Of a DNA stretch of 52,675 bases, positions 1 through 9,709 are shown piece by piece. A program made the position numbers and the translations under genes. Position 1 is the stretch's first letter; each line of letters begins with the position of its first letter. Below the pieces are notes generated by a model. That model saw only the letters and a list, made by a program, of their open reading frames with translations. It was not told where the DNA came from and made no database searches. The stretch is from Xylophilus ampelinus (GTDB taxonomy: Bacteria > Pseudomonadota > Gammaproteobacteria > Burkholderiales > Burkholderiaceae_C): positions 1 to 52,675 of the forward strand of contig NZ_CABFMN010000103.1 of assembly GCF_901875635.1 (NCBI RefSeq). Direction: 5' to 3'.

Positions 1-126
1 GCCGGTCAGCGCGAGCCAGCGCCGGAGAACGCAGGCCCGCGGCCGCCGCCAGCGCCCCAGCCGGTCGTGCCGGCCGAACCACCAGCAACGCTGGAATCGC
101 CCCCATCAGAAACCCAAAGCCAGTAA
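1..126 (+). CDS. C-terminal fragment of an unknown proline-rich protein (cut by window edge)
   Basis: Frame 1 is open from the first base to a TAA at 124-126 and encodes 41 residues that are very rich in Pro, Ala and Glu and end in ETQSQ. Such tails are typical of low-complexity C-termini, but in GC-rich DNA an open frame of this length is weak evidence on its own. A minus-strand frame is also open here. No function can be assigned. The 221 bp between this stop and prfB hold no convincing gene, only a 7-bp hairpin at 227-247. Confidence 0.35.
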   Translation, partial: AGQREPAPENAGPRPPPAPQPVVPAEPPATLESPPSETQSQ

Positions 127-347
127 ACAGAAGAAAGTAACAAACGTGACGATTTCGGCGCCAGCGCCCAGCCAGCAAGCGCTGCAAGCCGATTGCACTT
201 TCCACCGCACGTGGGCCCGCCAAGAACTTGCCCCCAGGCAGGGCAAGCCCCACATGAGAAAATCGCGGGTTTTCCCCGGACGCCTCTGCTCCAACGGCAT
301 GGCCCTCGCGCTCCGGCACCCCCCGCACCACAGAACAGGACACCACC

Positions 348-1452
348 ATGGACGCAGAACGCATCAACCAGATCGGCACCACCCTGAGCGACCTGAGCGC
401 ACGCACGGTCGATCTCCGGAGGTATCTTTGACTTCGATGCCAAAGCCGAACGCCTGAGGACCGTCAACGCCTCGCTGGAAGACCCGGCCGTCTGGAACGA
501 CCCCAAGAAGGCGCAGGAACTCGGCAAGGAAAAGAAGGCGCTCGACGGCGTCGTCGTCACCCTCGACAAGCTCACGCGCGACCTTGCCGACAACACCGAG
601 CTCTACGAGATGAGCAAGGAGGAAGGCGACGAGGAAGGCCTGCAGGCCATCGCCGACGAGGTCGCCGTCCTGCAGAAGGACGTCGAGGCGCTCGAGTTCC
701 GCCGCATGTTCAACAACCCGGCCGACCCGCTCAACGCCTTCGTCGACATCCAGGCCGGTGCCGGCGGCACCGAGGCGCAGGACTGGGCCAGCATGCTGCT
801 GCGCCAGTACCTCAAGTACGCCGAGCGCAAGGGCTTCAGCACCACGGTCGAGGACGAGTCGCCCGGCGACACCGCCGGCATCAAGAGCGCCACCATCAAG
901 GTCGACGGCGAGTACGCCTACGGCCTGCTGCGCACCGAGACCGGCGTGCACCGCCTGGTGCGCAAGTCGCCCTTCGACTCCTCGGGCGGGCGTCACACCA
1001 GCTTCGCGTCGATCTTCGTCTACCCCGAGGTCGACGACTCGATCGAGATCGAGATCAACCCCTCGGACGTGCGCGTGGACACCTACCGCGCCAGCGGCGC
1101 CGGCGGCCAGCATATCAACAAGACCGACTCGGCCGTGCGCCTGACGCACATCCCGACCGGCATCGTCGTGCAGTGCCAGGACGGCCGCAGCCAGCACAGC
1201 AACCGCGACGTGGCGTGGAAGCGCCTGCGCTCGCGCCTGTACGACCACGAGATGCGCAAGCGCCAGGAAGAGCAGCAGAAGCTCGAGGACAGCAAGACCG
1301 ACGTCGGCTGGGGCCACCAGATCCGCAGCTACGTGCTGGACAACAGCCGCATCAAGGACCTGCGCACCAACGTCGAGATCTCGGCCACGCAGAAGGTGCT
1401 CGACGGCGACCTCGACGCCTTCATCGAGGCTTCGCTCAAGCAGGGGGTCTGA
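348..1452 (+). CDS. prfB: Peptide chain release factor 2, with programmed +1 frameshift
   Basis: RF2 recognises UGA and UAA stop codons in the ribosomal A site and triggers peptide release. The ATG at 348 opens a 27-codon frame ending in CTT TGA (426-431). A GGAGG-like internal Shine-Dalgarno lies just upstream, the classic autoregulatory arrangement. Shifting +1 so that GAC (430-432) is read continues the frame to the TGA at 1450-1452, giving 367 residues, close to the usual 365. The anticodon-like SPF motif falls at about residues 207-209 and the catalytic GGQ at about 252-254. Low RF2 favours the frameshift, so synthesis is self-limiting. The frameshift is functional, not a sequencing error. 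Confidence 0.97.
415..432 (+). promoter_or_regulatory. prfB programmed +1 frameshift site
   Basis: CGGAGG precedes TATCTTTGAC. The slippery CTT codon (426-428) is followed by in-frame TGA (429-431), and the +1 frame resumes with GAC at 430. The GGAGG acts as the internal Shine-Dalgarno stimulator, as in the E. coli site, which has AGGGGG in that place. Confidence 0.95.
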
Positions 1453-1455
1453 GGC

Positions 1456-2499
1456 GTGCGCGCTGCGGGCCGTCCGGCGATGCTCCTGAGCGTGTTGCCG
1501 TTCGCGGCGGCCGGGGTGCTGCTGGCGTCCTGCGGCGAACACGATCCGGACGCCGCGCAGGCCGACGAGACAGACACTGCGCCGCGCACGGCCGCGGCCG
1601 CCGGCACCACGCTGGCGCCGCCGGTGCCGGCGCCACGGCTGATCCGCGTGCCCGCCGCGCCCAAGCTGCGTGTGTACATCGACTGCTACAACGACCTGGA
1701 CGAGCGCGCACGCAGCGCGCTCACGTCGTACTTCCTGAGCGTCGATCCGGATGGCCTGGGCGCGGGCCGGCCCGTGCCCAGTGCGCCGGGCGCGATCGAC
1801 GTGCGCGAGCTGCTGGACTGCCGCGCCCGCATGGAGCGCGCCGCCGCGCAGGCGCCCCGCAGGGAGCGGCTCGAGGGCGCCGCGGGCGACTACCTGCGGC
1901 AACTCACCGCCCTCACGGCCCCGCTGAACGAAACCGCAACCTACTACCGCCAGCAGGACTACAAGGACGACGACTTCGCCAAGGGCCGCGCGCTGCACCC
2001 TCGCCTGCTGACCGCCTACCAGGCCTTCGTGCGCGCCAGCCGCGCATTCGCGGAAGGCATCGAGGCCGAAGAAGCGCGCGAGATGCCGGCGCAGCTGGCG
2101 CAGATCGAGAAGCGGCAGGGGCGCAAGGCCGCGTACTGGAACCTCGCGCTGGCGCTCGAGGCGCAGCAGGCCATGCGCGTGCTGGCCGCCGACAGCGTCG
2201 ATGCCGACGCCGCACGCCAGCGCATCGACAGCTTCGAGCGCGTGGCCGCCGACGCCATGGCCTACATGGACGCGAACCCGCGCGAGCGGCCGGTGAGCTG
2301 GAACATCGTCCACGAGTACACCGAAGCCTTTCGGCGTGCCACGAAGGCCCGCATGCGCCGCCTGCGCGACAGCACGCCCTACAGCCCCGGCGAGCAGGAA
2401 CTCATCCGCACCGGCAGCGCGCCGAATGTCGCGGGCACGGCCCACCAGATGATGCAGGCGTACAACGGGCTGGTTGGCATGGTCAACTCGGGGGTCTGA
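1456..2499 (+). CDS. DUF3829 (YiiG-like) lipoprotein
   Basis: 347 residues starting with GTG, 3 bp after prfB, or from the ATG at 1480. The N-terminus has a hydrophobic segment ending in a lipobox LLASC with Cys at about residue 26, so it is probably an outer- or inner-membrane lipoprotein. After a Pro/Ala linker, the segment beginning VYIDCYNDLD and the following long helices resemble the DUF3829 family typified by E. coli YiiG, whose function is unknown. The tight spacing suggests some readthrough from prfB. The family assignment is from pattern recognition and I am fairly confident of it; no biochemical role is known to me. Confidence 0.8.
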   Translation: MRAAGRPAMLLSVLPFAAAGVLLASCGEHDPDAAQADETDTAPRTAAAAGTTLAPPVPAPRLIRVPAAPKLRVYIDCYNDLDERARSALTSYFLSVDPDGLGAGRPVPSAPGAIDVRELLDCRARMERAAAQAPRRERLEGAAGDYLRQLTALTAPLNETATYYRQQDYKDDDFAKGRALHPRLLTAYQAFVRASRAFAEGIEAEEAREMPAQLAQIEKRQGRKAAYWNLALALEAQQAMRVLAADSVDADAARQRIDSFERVAADAMAYMDANPRERPVSWNIVHEYTEAFRRATKARMRRLRDSTPYSPGEQELIRTGSAPNVAGTAHQMMQAYNGLVGMVNSGV

Positions 2500-2569
2500 C
2501 GGCCCGCGCCCTGCATCTTCTCCTCTTCCTCCCCTTTCAACGCACACGCACATTCATCCTTCGGACCCG

Positions 2570-3244
2570 ATGACCATTGAAGCCCTGATCTTCGACATGG
2601 ACGGCACCATGATCGACTCCATGCCCTGGCATGCGAAGTCGTGGGTGGCCTTCGCCCGCCAGCACGGCATCGACATGGACGTGTCGGAAATCCTCGCGCG
2701 CACCACCGGCCGCACCGGCGTGGAATGCATGCGCGAGGTCTTCGGCCGTCCGCTCACCGATGCGGAATGCGTCGAACTCGTGCACCAGAAGGAAGTGCTG
2801 TACCGCGACCTCTTCGGCGCCCAGTTCGCCGAGGTGGCAGGCTTCACCGCTTTCGCGAAGCGCGCCGCCGAGATGGGCCTGAAGATCGCCGTCGGCACCG
2901 CCGGTGACCGCCACAACATCGAATTTGCGATGTCGCGCCTTGCCATGGACCCGCTGCCGCTGGCCATCGTCGGCGGCGACGAGGGCTTCAGCGGCAAACC
3001 CACACCCGCCATCTTCCTGGAGGCGGCACGCCGCATCGGCGTCGCGCCCGAGCGCTGCATCGTCTTCGAGGATGCGCCCTTCGGCATCGAGGCCGCCCGC
3101 CGCGGCGGCATGCGCGCCGTGGCCGTGTGCAGCACGCACACGCCCGAAGAACTCGCCGGCCCCCATGTGATGGCGGCCGTGCGTGACTACAACGAACTCG
3201 CCCAATCGAACTTTCTGGAGACGCTCGATGTTGCTATCGCGTGA
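2570..3244 (+). CDS. HAD-superfamily phosphatase / beta-phosphoglucomutase-like hydrolase
   Basis: 224 residues. Motif I is FDMDGT near residue 8, with nucleophile Asp9 and acid/base Asp11. The cap region follows, then a motif II region around GTAGD, a conserved Lys in SGKPTP and the motif III acidic residues in VFEDAPFGIEAA. This is the signature of the beta-PGM/phosphatase branch of HAD hydrolases acting on small phosphorylated metabolites; the substrate cannot be read from sequence. The start was chosen at the ATG directly before TIEALIFDMDGT. A longer upstream extension is low-complexity Pro/His and not credible. The stop overlaps the pepN start by 17 bp, suggesting translational coupling. 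Confidence 0.9.
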   Translation: MTIEALIFDMDGTMIDSMPWHAKSWVAFARQHGIDMDVSEILARTTGRTGVECMREVFGRPLTDAECVELVHQKEVLYRDLFGAQFAEVAGFTAFAKRAAEMGLKIAVGTAGDRHNIEFAMSRLAMDPLPLAIVGGDEGFSGKPTPAIFLEAARRIGVAPERCIVFEDAPFGIEAARRGGMRAVAVCSTHTPEELAGPHVMAAVRDYNELAQSNFLETLDVAIA

Positions 3245-5924
3245 CGCACAAGGCCAACCTGTCGCCATCCGCCGCGAGGACTACGCCCCCCCGGCCTGGT
3301 GGATCGACACGGTGGACCTCACCTTCGATCTCGATCCCGCCAAGACCCGCGTGCTCAACCGCATGCAGGTGCGCCGCAACACCGACGTGGCGGTGCAGCC
3401 GCTGCGCCTGGACGGCGACGAGCTGAACCTCGCGCGCGTGCTGGTCAACGGCCAGGGCGCCTCCTTCCGCATGGAGGGCGAGCAGCTGGTGCTCGACGGC
3501 CTGCCCGACAGCTTCGAGCTGGAGATCTTCACCACCTGCTGCCCGGTGAAGAACACCAAGCTCATGGGCCTGTTCGTGAGCCAGGACACTTTCTTCACCC
3601 AGTGCGAAGCCGAGGGCTTCCGCCGCATCACCTACTTCCTCGACCGTCCGGATGTGATGGCCAGCTACACCGTGACGCTGCGCGCCGACAAGGCCGCCTA
3701 CCCGGTGCTGCTGTCCAACGGCAACCTGGTCGAGCAGGGCGATCTGGCCGAGGGCCGGCATTTCGCGCGCTGGGTCGATCCGTTCAGGAAGCCCAGCTAC
3801 CTGTTCGCGCTGGTGGCCGGCAAGCTGGTGGCGCGCGAGCAGCGCGTGAAGGCGCGCAACGGCAAGGAACACCTGCTGCAGGTGTACGTGCGCGCCGGCG
3901 ACCTCGACAAGACCGAGCATGCGATGAACTCGCTCATCCACTCGGTGGTGTGGGACGAGGCGCGCTTCGGCCTGCCGCTGGACCTGGACCGCTTCATGAT
4001 CGTCGCCACCAGCGACTTCAACATGGGCGCGATGGAGAACAAGGGCCTGAACATCTTCAACACGAAGTACGTCCTCGCCAGCCAGGCCACCGCCACCGAT
4101 GCCGACTACGCCAACATCGAGAGCGTGGTGGGCCACGAGTACTTCCACAACTGGAGCGGCGACCGCGTGACCTGCCGCGACTGGTTCCAGCTCTCGCTCA
4201 AGGAAGGCCTCACGGTCTTCCGCGACCAGGAGTTCAGCCAGGACCTGTGCGCCGAGGCCTCGGCCCGCGCCGTCAAGCGCATCGAGGACGTGCGCGTGCT
4301 GCGCAGCGCCCAGTTCCCCGAGGACGCGGGCCCGATGGCCCACCCGGTGCGGCCCGACAGCTACATCGAGATCAGCAACTTCTACACCGTCACCATCTAC
4401 GAGAAGGGCGCCGAGGTCGTGCGCATGATGCAGACCCTGGTGGGCCGCGACGGCTTCGCCCGGGGCATGACCCTGTATTTCGAGCGCCACGACGGCCAGG
4501 CCGTGACTTGCGACGACTTCGCGCAGGCGATTGCCGACGCCAACCCGGACAGCCCGCTCGCGCGTCTGCTGCCGCAGTTCAAGCGCTGGTACAGCCAGGC
4601 CGGCACGCCACGGCTGGCCGCGCGCGGCCAGTACGACGCGCAGGCGCGCAGCTACACGCTGAGCTTCACGCAGAGCTGCCCGCCGACGCCTGGCCAGGCC
4701 GTGAAGGAGCCCTTCGTGCTGCCGGTGAACCTGGGCCTGGTGGCCGCCGACGGCCGCGAACTGCCCGTGCAGCGGGCCGGCGAATCGGCCGCAGCGCCCG
4801 GCACCCGCCTGCTGGTGCTCACGCAGCCCGAGGAGAGCTTCACCTTCGAGAACCTCGACGCCGAGCCCGTGCCCTCGATCCTGCGCGGCTTCAGCGCGCC
4901 GGTGGTACTGGACTTCGACTTCGGCGATGCGCAGCTGCTCACGCTGCTGGCGCACGACACCGACCCCTTCAACCGCTGGGAAGCGGCGCAGCGCCTGGCA
5001 CTGCGCGCCGCCGTGAAAGCCATCACCGATCCGGCATCGGTGGCCGGCCTGCCCGTGCTCAGCGAAGCCTTCGTGGCCGCCATGCGCGAGGTGCTGCGCC
5101 ACCCGCAACTCGACGCCGCGTTCAAGGAACTGGTGCTCACGCTGCCCTCGGAGGGCTACATCGCCGAGCAGCTCGACGTGGTCGACCCGCAGCGCGTGCA
5201 CGCGGTGCGCGAAGCCATGCGCACCCAGCTCGCCACGGGCCTGGCCGCCGACTGGGCCTGGGCGTACGAGGAGCATCGCGACACCGGTGCCTACACGCCC
5301 GACCCCACCTCGTCGGGCCGCCGCGCGCTCGCCGGCATGGCGCTGCTGCACCTGTGCATCGCCGCCCGCGAGTCGGGCGACACGGTGTGGCCGGGCAAGA
5401 CGCTGCAACGCTTCAAGGACGCCGGCAACATGACCGACCGCTTCAACGCGCTCACGGCGCTGGTGGCGTCGGGCCAGCCCCTGGCGGCGCAGGCGCTGGC
5501 GCGCTTCCACGCCATGTTCAAGGACGAGGCGCTGGTCATCGACAAGTGGTTCTCGCTTCAGGCCAGCGCACCCGACCGTGGCGGCGACGTGCTGCCGCTG
5601 GTGCGCCAGCTCATGAAGCACCCGGACTTCTCGATGAAGAACCCGAACCGCGCGCGTTCGGTGATCTTCAGCTACTGCAGCGGCAACCCCGGCGCCTTCC
5701 ACCGCCTCGACGCGGCCGGCTACGTGTGGTGGAGCGAGCGGGTGATCGAGCTCGACGTCATCAACCCGCAGGTGGCCGCCCGCCTGGCGCGTGCCATGGA
5801 CCGCTGGAACAAGCTGGCCGAGCCGTATCGCAGCGCCGCGCGCGAGGCCATCGCGCGCGTGGCCGCCAAGCCCGACCTGAGCAAGGACACCCACGAAGTC
5901 GTCATGCGAGCCCTGTCCAACTGA
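3228..5924 (+). CDS. pepN: Aminopeptidase N (M1 family zinc metallopeptidase)
   Basis: 898 residues, near the 870 of E. coli PepN. It removes N-terminal amino acids from peptides in the cytoplasm during protein turnover. The exopeptidase motif GAMEN lies at about residues 267-271. The zinc site HEYFHNWSG has His303, Glu304 and His307, with the third ligand Glu326 in [12 protein letters not shown]. The C-terminal helical domain is complete. The start overlaps the end of the HAD gene; this ATG fits the usual N-terminus, a few residues before the first beta strand. fbp follows 25 bp downstream. Confidence 0.97.
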   Translation: MLLSRDAQGQPVAIRREDYAPPAWWIDTVDLTFDLDPAKTRVLNRMQVRRNTDVAVQPLRLDGDELNLARVLVNGQGASFRMEGEQLVLDGLPDSFELEIFTTCCPVKNTKLMGLFVSQDTFFTQCEAEGFRRITYFLDRPDVMASYTVTLRADKAAYPVLLSNGNLVEQGDLAEGRHFARWVDPFRKPSYLFALVAGKLVAREQRVKARNGKEHLLQVYVRAGDLDKTEHAMNSLIHSVVWDEARFGLPLDLDRFMIVATSDFNMGAMENKGLNIFNTKYVLASQATATDADYANIESVVGHEYFHNWSGDRVTCRDWFQLSLKEGLTVFRDQEFSQDLCAEASARAVKRIEDVRVLRSAQFPEDAGPMAHPVRPDSYIEISNFYTVTIYEKGAEVVRMMQTLVGRDGFARGMTLYFERHDGQAVTCDDFAQAIADANPDSPLARLLPQFKRWYSQAGTPRLAARGQYDAQARSYTLSFTQSCPPTPGQAVKEPFVLPVNLGLVAADGRELPVQRAGESAAAPGTRLLVLTQPEESFTFENLDAEPVPSILRGFSAPVVLDFDFGDAQLLTLLAHDTDPFNRWEAAQRLALRAAVKAITDPASVAGLPVLSEAFVAAMREVLRHPQLDAAFKELVLTLPSEGYIAEQLDVVDPQRVHAVREAMRTQLATGLAADWAWAYEEHRDTGAYTPDPTSSGRRALAGMALLHLCIAARESGDTVWPGKTLQRFKDAGNMTDRFNALTALVASGQPLAAQALARFHAMFKDEALVIDKWFSLQASAPDRGGDVLPLVRQLMKHPDFSMKNPNRARSVIFSYCSGNPGAFHRLDAAGYVWWSERVIELDVINPQVAARLARAMDRWNKLAEPYRSAAREAIARVAAKPDLSKDTHEVVMRALSN

Positions 5925-5949
5925 GCCGCCCCCGAAGCCAAGGAATCGA

Positions 5950-6957
5950 ATGCCCAAGACCATTTCCCTCACCCGCTACCTCGTCGAGCAGCAACGCGTC
6001 GACGGCTCCATCCCGGCGCAGTTGCGCCTGCTGCTCGAAGTGGTCGCCCGTGCCTGCAAGAGCATCAGCATGGCCGTCAACAAGGGCGCGCTGGGCGGCG
6101 TGCTCGGCAGTGCCGAGAGCGAGAACGTGCAGGGCGAAGTCCAGAAGAAGCTGGACATCATCTCCAACGAAGTGCTGATCGAGGCCAATGAATGGGGCGG
6201 CCACCTGGCGGCCATGGCCAGCGAGGAGATGGACAGCATCCACCTGGTGCCCAGCCGCTACCCGCAGGGCGAATACCTGCTGCTGTTCGACCCGCTCGAC
6301 GGCTCCAGCAACATCGACGTCAACGTGAGCATCGGCACGATCTTCAGCGTGCTGAAGAAGCCCGACGACCATCCGGGCGTGCAGGAGGCCGACTTCCTCC
6401 AGGCCGGTGCCAAGCAGGTGGCCGCCGGCTACTGCGTGTACGGCCCGTCCACCACGCTGGTGCTCACCGTCGGCGGCGGGGTGGCCATGTTCACGCTCGA
6501 CCGCGAGCAGGGCAGCTTCGTGCTGACGCAGGAGAACGTGCAGATCCCGGCCGACACCAAGGAATTCGCCATCAACATGAGCAACATGCGCCACTGGGAT
6601 GCCCCGGTGAAACGCTATGTGGACGAGTGCCTGGCCGGCAAGGAAGGCCCGCGCGGCAAGGACTTCAACATGCGCTGGATCGCCAGCATGGTGGCCGACG
6701 TGCACCGCATCCTCACGCGCGGCGGCATCTTCATGTACCCCTGGGACAAGCGCGAGCCCGAGAAAGCCGGCAAGCTGCGCCTGATGTACGAGGCCAACCC
6801 CATGGCCTGGCTGGTCGAACAGGCCGGCGGCGCCGCCACCAACGGCAAGCAGCGCATCCTCGACCTGCAGCCCACCAAGCTGCACGAGCGCGTGGCCGTC
6901 TTCCTGGGCTCGAAGAACGAGGTCGAGCGCGTGACCGGCTACCATTCCGGCGCCTGA
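5950..6957 (+). CDS. fbp: Fructose-1,6-bisphosphatase, class 1
   Basis: 335 residues, the usual length. It hydrolyses fructose 1,6-bisphosphate to fructose 6-phosphate in gluconeogenesis, and in the Calvin cycle where present. The metal-binding core DPLDGSSN is at about residues 114-121. The substrate-binding segments around [14 protein letters not shown] and the C-terminal [14 protein letters not shown] are intact. It lies 25 bp after pepN in the same direction. The tRNA promoter -10 box begins 10 bp after its stop codon. Confidence 0.97.
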   Translation: MPKTISLTRYLVEQQRVDGSIPAQLRLLLEVVARACKSISMAVNKGALGGVLGSAESENVQGEVQKKLDIISNEVLIEANEWGGHLAAMASEEMDSIHLVPSRYPQGEYLLLFDPLDGSSNIDVNVSIGTIFSVLKKPDDHPGVQEADFLQAGAKQVAAGYCVYGPSTTLVLTVGGGVAMFTLDREQGSFVLTQENVQIPADTKEFAINMSNMRHWDAPVKRYVDECLAGKEGPRGKDFNMRWIASMVADVHRILTRGGIFMYPWDKREPEKAGKLRLMYEANPMAWLVEQAGGAATNGKQRILDLQPTKLHERVAVFLGSKNEVERVTGYHSGA

Positions 6958-6966
6958 CGGATACGC

Positions 6967-6972
6967 TATAAT
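6967..6972 (+). promoter_or_regulatory. -10 box of the tRNA-Thr promoter
   Basis: A perfect TATAAT hexamer lies 10 bp upstream of the mature tRNA 5' end and just after the fbp stop. The -35 region (about 6944-6950) overlaps the fbp coding end and is poor, as is common for GC-rich stable-RNA promoters. Confidence 0.75.
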
Positions 6973-6982
6973 CGCAGGCTTC

Positions 6983-7058
6983 GCCGGTGTAGCTCAGTCG
7001 GTAGAGCAGCTCATTCGTAATGAGAAGGTCGGGTGTTCGATTCATCTCTCCGGCACCA
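6983..7058 (+). tRNA. tRNA-Thr (anticodon CGU)
   Basis: A 76-nt cloverleaf with encoded CCA. D-stem GCTC/GAGC, anticodon loop TTCGTAA with anticodon CGT (DNA), and T-loop TTCGATT. Anticodon CGU reads ACG threonine codons, which are abundant in this GC-rich genome. The acceptor stem GCCGGTG/CTCCGGC has one U-U opposition at pair 6-67, and pair 27-43 is G-A. Both are tolerable and I do not regard the gene as a pseudogene. Confidence 0.95.
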
Positions 7059-7064
7059 ATCAAG

Positions 7065-7100
7065 AAGTCCGCAAGCATTCCGGTGCTTGCGGACTTTTTC
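7065..7100 (+). terminator. Rho-independent terminator after tRNA-Thr
   Basis: A perfect 13-bp inverted repeat (7065-7077 with 7084-7096, loop TTCCGG) begins seven bases after the tRNA CCA end and runs into a T-rich stretch at about 7095-7099. Confidence 0.92.
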
Positions 7101-7137
7101 TTTGGCGACTCCCAAGGGTGCGGCCGGGGGTCGATGG

Positions 7138-7560
7138 TCAGCGCGCTGGTGCTTGCACCTCGATGTGCGCGACGAAATGGAGCGTCTGCCCGTTCGGAAA
7201 GCGGACGTCGTAGCGCACCTGGTCGCTGCCCTGGAAGCCGGGCCGGGGCGTGTAGAAGACGCCGACGCCCTCCATCCGCATCCCGACGCACGAGGTGCTC
7301 CCGACCAGGTTCCCCTGCACGATCTTGCTGGCAGGACGGGTGCTGATGTCGCCGGACGCGGGAGGTGCCACCACCGTCACCACGGGCGTGCCCTGCCGCT
7401 GGCACTGGCCGTCCCAGCTGACCTCGGTGCTCAGCCGCACCTCGCGCCCCTCGCTCGTCCGGCGATCCACCTCCACGGTGCTCGCCTGTTGGGCGCCAGC
7501 GATGGCTGCAGTCAGCAACATGCCTGCGCACAGGCATTTCAGGAATCTCCTCATCGGCAT
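7138..7560 (-). CDS. Small secreted protein with a cadherin/Ig-like beta domain, function unknown
   Basis: 140 residues. The ATG at 7560 follows a GGGAG ribosome-binding site by about 8 bp; an internal ATG at 7554 is a possible alternative. A signal peptide is clear (MRRF, hydrophobic core, then AIAGA before QQA), so the protein is probably periplasmic or exported. The mature part ends with a segment resembling the recurrent beta strands of cadherin-like/VCBS-type repeats (FYTPRPGFQGSDQVRYDV), here as a single domain. Two Cys in the mature region could form a disulphide. It converges on the tRNA-Thr terminator. I do not recognise a named family. Confidence 0.75.
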   Translation of the reverse strand: MPMRRFLKCLCAGMLLTAAIAGAQQASTVEVDRRTSEGREVRLSTEVSWDGQCQRQGTPVVTVVAPPASGDISTRPASKIVQGNLVGSTSCVGMRMEGVGVFYTPRPGFQGSDQVRYDVRFPNGQTLHFVAHIEVQAPAR

Positions 7561-7751
7561 GTCGACGCTCCCTCTCGAATGACTGGATGGCTTTGCGGAC
7601 GGCCGGCCCGGCCACCTTCCAAGCCGCGGCCTGGACGCAGGTCGAATCGCTGCGCCGACAGGGTATCCGCAACTTGCAGCCGGCGGCCTGACCGGCACAC
7701 TCCGTCGCCTGGACGAATTGCCGCGATGGCGGCGCAGCCAACGAGTTCCCG

Positions 7752-8369
7752 ATGACGACAAGCCACAACACTTCTCCCCTTCCCACCAGCCCCGCCTCCG
7801 AGCGCAACAAGGTGCCGATCCTGGCCGAACTGCTGCAGCGCCTGCCGGCCACCGGCCAGGCGCTGGAAGTGGCGGCCGGCACGGGCCAGCATGCGGCGCA
7901 TTTCGCCGCTGCACTGCCCGGCTGGCAATGGCTGCCCACCGAACCCGAGACGTCGATGCACGCTGCGATTGCTGCCCGGTGCGCCGGCCTGCCGAACGTG
8001 GCCGCACCGGTGGTGCTCGACGTGCGCGACGCCGACTGGCGCGTGCCATCCGACTGGCTGGACCTGGTCTACGTCGCCAACATGGTCCACATCTCGCCCT
8101 GGGAAGCGACCGAGGGGCTGATGCGCGGCGCCGGGCAGGTGCTGCGGCCTGGCGGCCGGCTGATGGTGTACGGGCCCTTCGTCGTCGAAGGCGAAGCGCT
8201 GGCGCCGAGCAACGCGGCCTTCGATGCCGACCTGCGCCGGCGCAACGCGGCGTGGGGCCTGCGTGCACTGGGCGCCGTGGCGGCCTGCGCCGACGCGGCC
8301 GGCCTCTCGCTGGCCGAACGCGTCGCGATGCCGGCCAACAACCTGCTGCTGGTGTTCACGCGGCGTTAG
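7752..8369 (+). CDS. DUF938 SAM-dependent methyltransferase-like protein
   Basis: 205 residues. The N-terminal signature (ASERNKVPILAEL) and the SAM-binding loop LEVAAGTGQHAAHF match the DUF938/METTL26-like family of class I methyltransferases. A later acidic strand LDLVYVANMVHISPW corresponds to motif IV. It is predicted to be cytoplasmic; substrate unknown. It stands alone, convergent with the aminotransferase gene, with a 15-bp gap between the stops. Confidence 0.88.
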   Translation: MTTSHNTSPLPTSPASERNKVPILAELLQRLPATGQALEVAAGTGQHAAHFAAALPGWQWLPTEPETSMHAAIAARCAGLPNVAAPVVLDVRDADWRVPSDWLDLVYVANMVHISPWEATEGLMRGAGQVLRPGGRLMVYGPFVVEGEALAPSNAAFDADLRRRNAAWGLRALGAVAACADAAGLSLAERVAMPANNLLLVFTRR

Positions 8370-8384
8370 CGCCGCGCGGCGGGC

Positions 8385-9524
8385 TCAGGCGGCGCGGGGC
8401 GCCACCTTGTCGAGCGCCGTGGCGAGGTGGCCGACGCTGCGATCAACATTTCGCCACTTCTCGAGCCCGAACAGGCCGATGCGGAAGCTCATGAAGTCCG
8501 GGCCCTCGTCACACTGCAGCGGCACGCCGGACGCGGTCTGCAGGCCGGCCTCAATGAACTTCTTCGCGCTCTGGATGCCGGGGTCGGTGGTGTAGCTCAC
8601 CACCACGCCGGGCGCCTTGAATCCCTCGGCCGCCACGCTCGGGAAGCCGCGCGACTCGAGCAGCGCGCGCACCTTCTGGCCCAGTTCCACCTGCGCAGCC
8701 TTCACGGGCGCGAAGCCCCACTCCCGCGTCTCGCGCATCACGTCACGCAGGCGCACGAGTGCATCCGTCGGCATGGTGGTGTGGTAGGCATGCTGGCCCT
8801 TCTCGTAGCCCTCGGCGATCTGCATCCACTTCTTCAGGTCGCACGAGAAGCTGCTGCTGGTCGTGCCCTCGATGGCCTGGCGTGCGCGTTCGCTGAGCAT
8901 GACCATGGCGCAGCAGGGCGAGCCGCTCCAGCCCTTCTGCGGCGCGCTGATGAGCACGTCCACCCCAGTGGCCTCCATGTCGACCCACATCGCGCCGGAC
9001 GCCACGCAATCGAGCACGAACAACGCGCCCACCTCGTGCGCCGCGGCGCTCACGGTGCGCAGGTAGTCGTCGGGCAGCAGGATGCCGCTGGCCGTTTCCA
9101 CATGCGGCGCGAAGACGACCTTGGGCTTTTCGGCGCGAATGGCGGCCGCGACTTCCTCTGCCGGGCACGGGGCCCAGGGGGCCTGAGGGCCGTCGCCCAG
9201 CTTGCGTGCCTTGCACACGATGGCACCACCGCCGAGGCCGCCCGCGTCGAAGATCTGGCTCCAGCGGTAGCTGAACCAGCCGTTGCGGATGATCAGCACC
9301 TTCTCCTTGTTGGCGAACTGGCGCGCGACGGCCTCCATGCCGAAGGTGCCGCTGCCCGGCACGAGGACCGCGGTGTGGGCGTGGTAGACCTCCTTGAGCA
9401 TGGCCAGGATGTCCTGCATGACGCCGGTGAAGCGCTTGGACATGTGGTTGAGCGCGCGGTCGGTGTAGACGACCGAGAACTCGAGCAGGCCATCGGGATC
9501 GATGTCGGGAAGCAGGCCGGGCAT
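8385..9524 (-). CDS. Class V aminotransferase (alanine-glyoxylate aminotransferase family)
   Basis: 379 residues. This is a PLP-dependent fold-type I enzyme. It has the N-terminal GSGTFGMEAVARQF loop, the internal aldimine-flanking sequence DCVASGAMWVDM, and the PLP lysine in APQKGWSG. The family includes serine/alanine-glyoxylate and 2-aminoethylphosphonate-pyruvate aminotransferases; sequence alone does not settle the substrate. The start at ATG 9524 follows a GGAG about 8 bp upstream. It is a single-gene unit divergent from the thermonuclease gene. Confidence 0.88.
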   Translation of the reverse strand: MPGLLPDIDPDGLLEFSVVYTDRALNHMSKRFTGVMQDILAMLKEVYHAHTAVLVPGSGTFGMEAVARQFANKEKVLIIRNGWFSYRWSQIFDAGGLGGGAIVCKARKLGDGPQAPWAPCPAEEVAAAIRAEKPKVVFAPHVETASGILLPDDYLRTVSAAAHEVGALFVLDCVASGAMWVDMEATGVDVLISAPQKGWSGSPCCAMVMLSERARQAIEGTTSSSFSCDLKKWMQIAEGYEKGQHAYHTTMPTDALVRLRDVMRETREWGFAPVKAAQVELGQKVRALLESRGFPSVAAEGFKAPGVVVSYTTDPGIQSAKKFIEAGLQTASGVPLQCDEGPDFMSFRIGLFGLEKWRNVDRSVGHLATALDKVAPRAA

Positions 9525-9709
9525 GGGAATGTCTCCGTACAGGGGGTGCAGCCGGCATGAAAGGAAACGGGCTGCAACCGGGGCTAGAGGGGCGCACTGC
9601 GCCGCGATACTCCGGAGCCGCGACGTGTGCGCCTGCGGGCGACCGGTGCGCGGCGCCATGGGCGCACGAGTGTAGCCACAGGCATCCTCGCACCCTCGAC
9701 TCCCCTCTC

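Noticed and set aside
426..432. Possible frameshift sequencing error or pseudogene in prfB
   Set aside because: CTT TGA C with an upstream GGAGG is the conserved programmed frameshift of RF2 genes.
364..2553. Minus-strand open frame of 729 codons opposite prfB and the DUF3829 gene
   Set aside because: It lies antisense to a certain gene, has His/Arg/Val-rich shadow composition and no domain; typical of GC-rich DNA.
3234..5972. Minus-strand open frame of 912 codons opposite pepN
   Set aside because: Exactly antisense to pepN, repetitive His/Gln/Ala composition, no recognisable motif.
6983..7058. tRNA pseudogene because of U-U and G-A oppositions
   Set aside because: All invariant positions, loops and CCA are intact and it has a promoter box and a perfect terminator; the mismatches are tolerable.
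9557..9709. N-terminal extension of the thermonuclease gene to 9557
   Set aside because: The extra residues are Cys/His/Pro-rich without family similarity and overlap the promoter region of the divergent aminotransferase gene.
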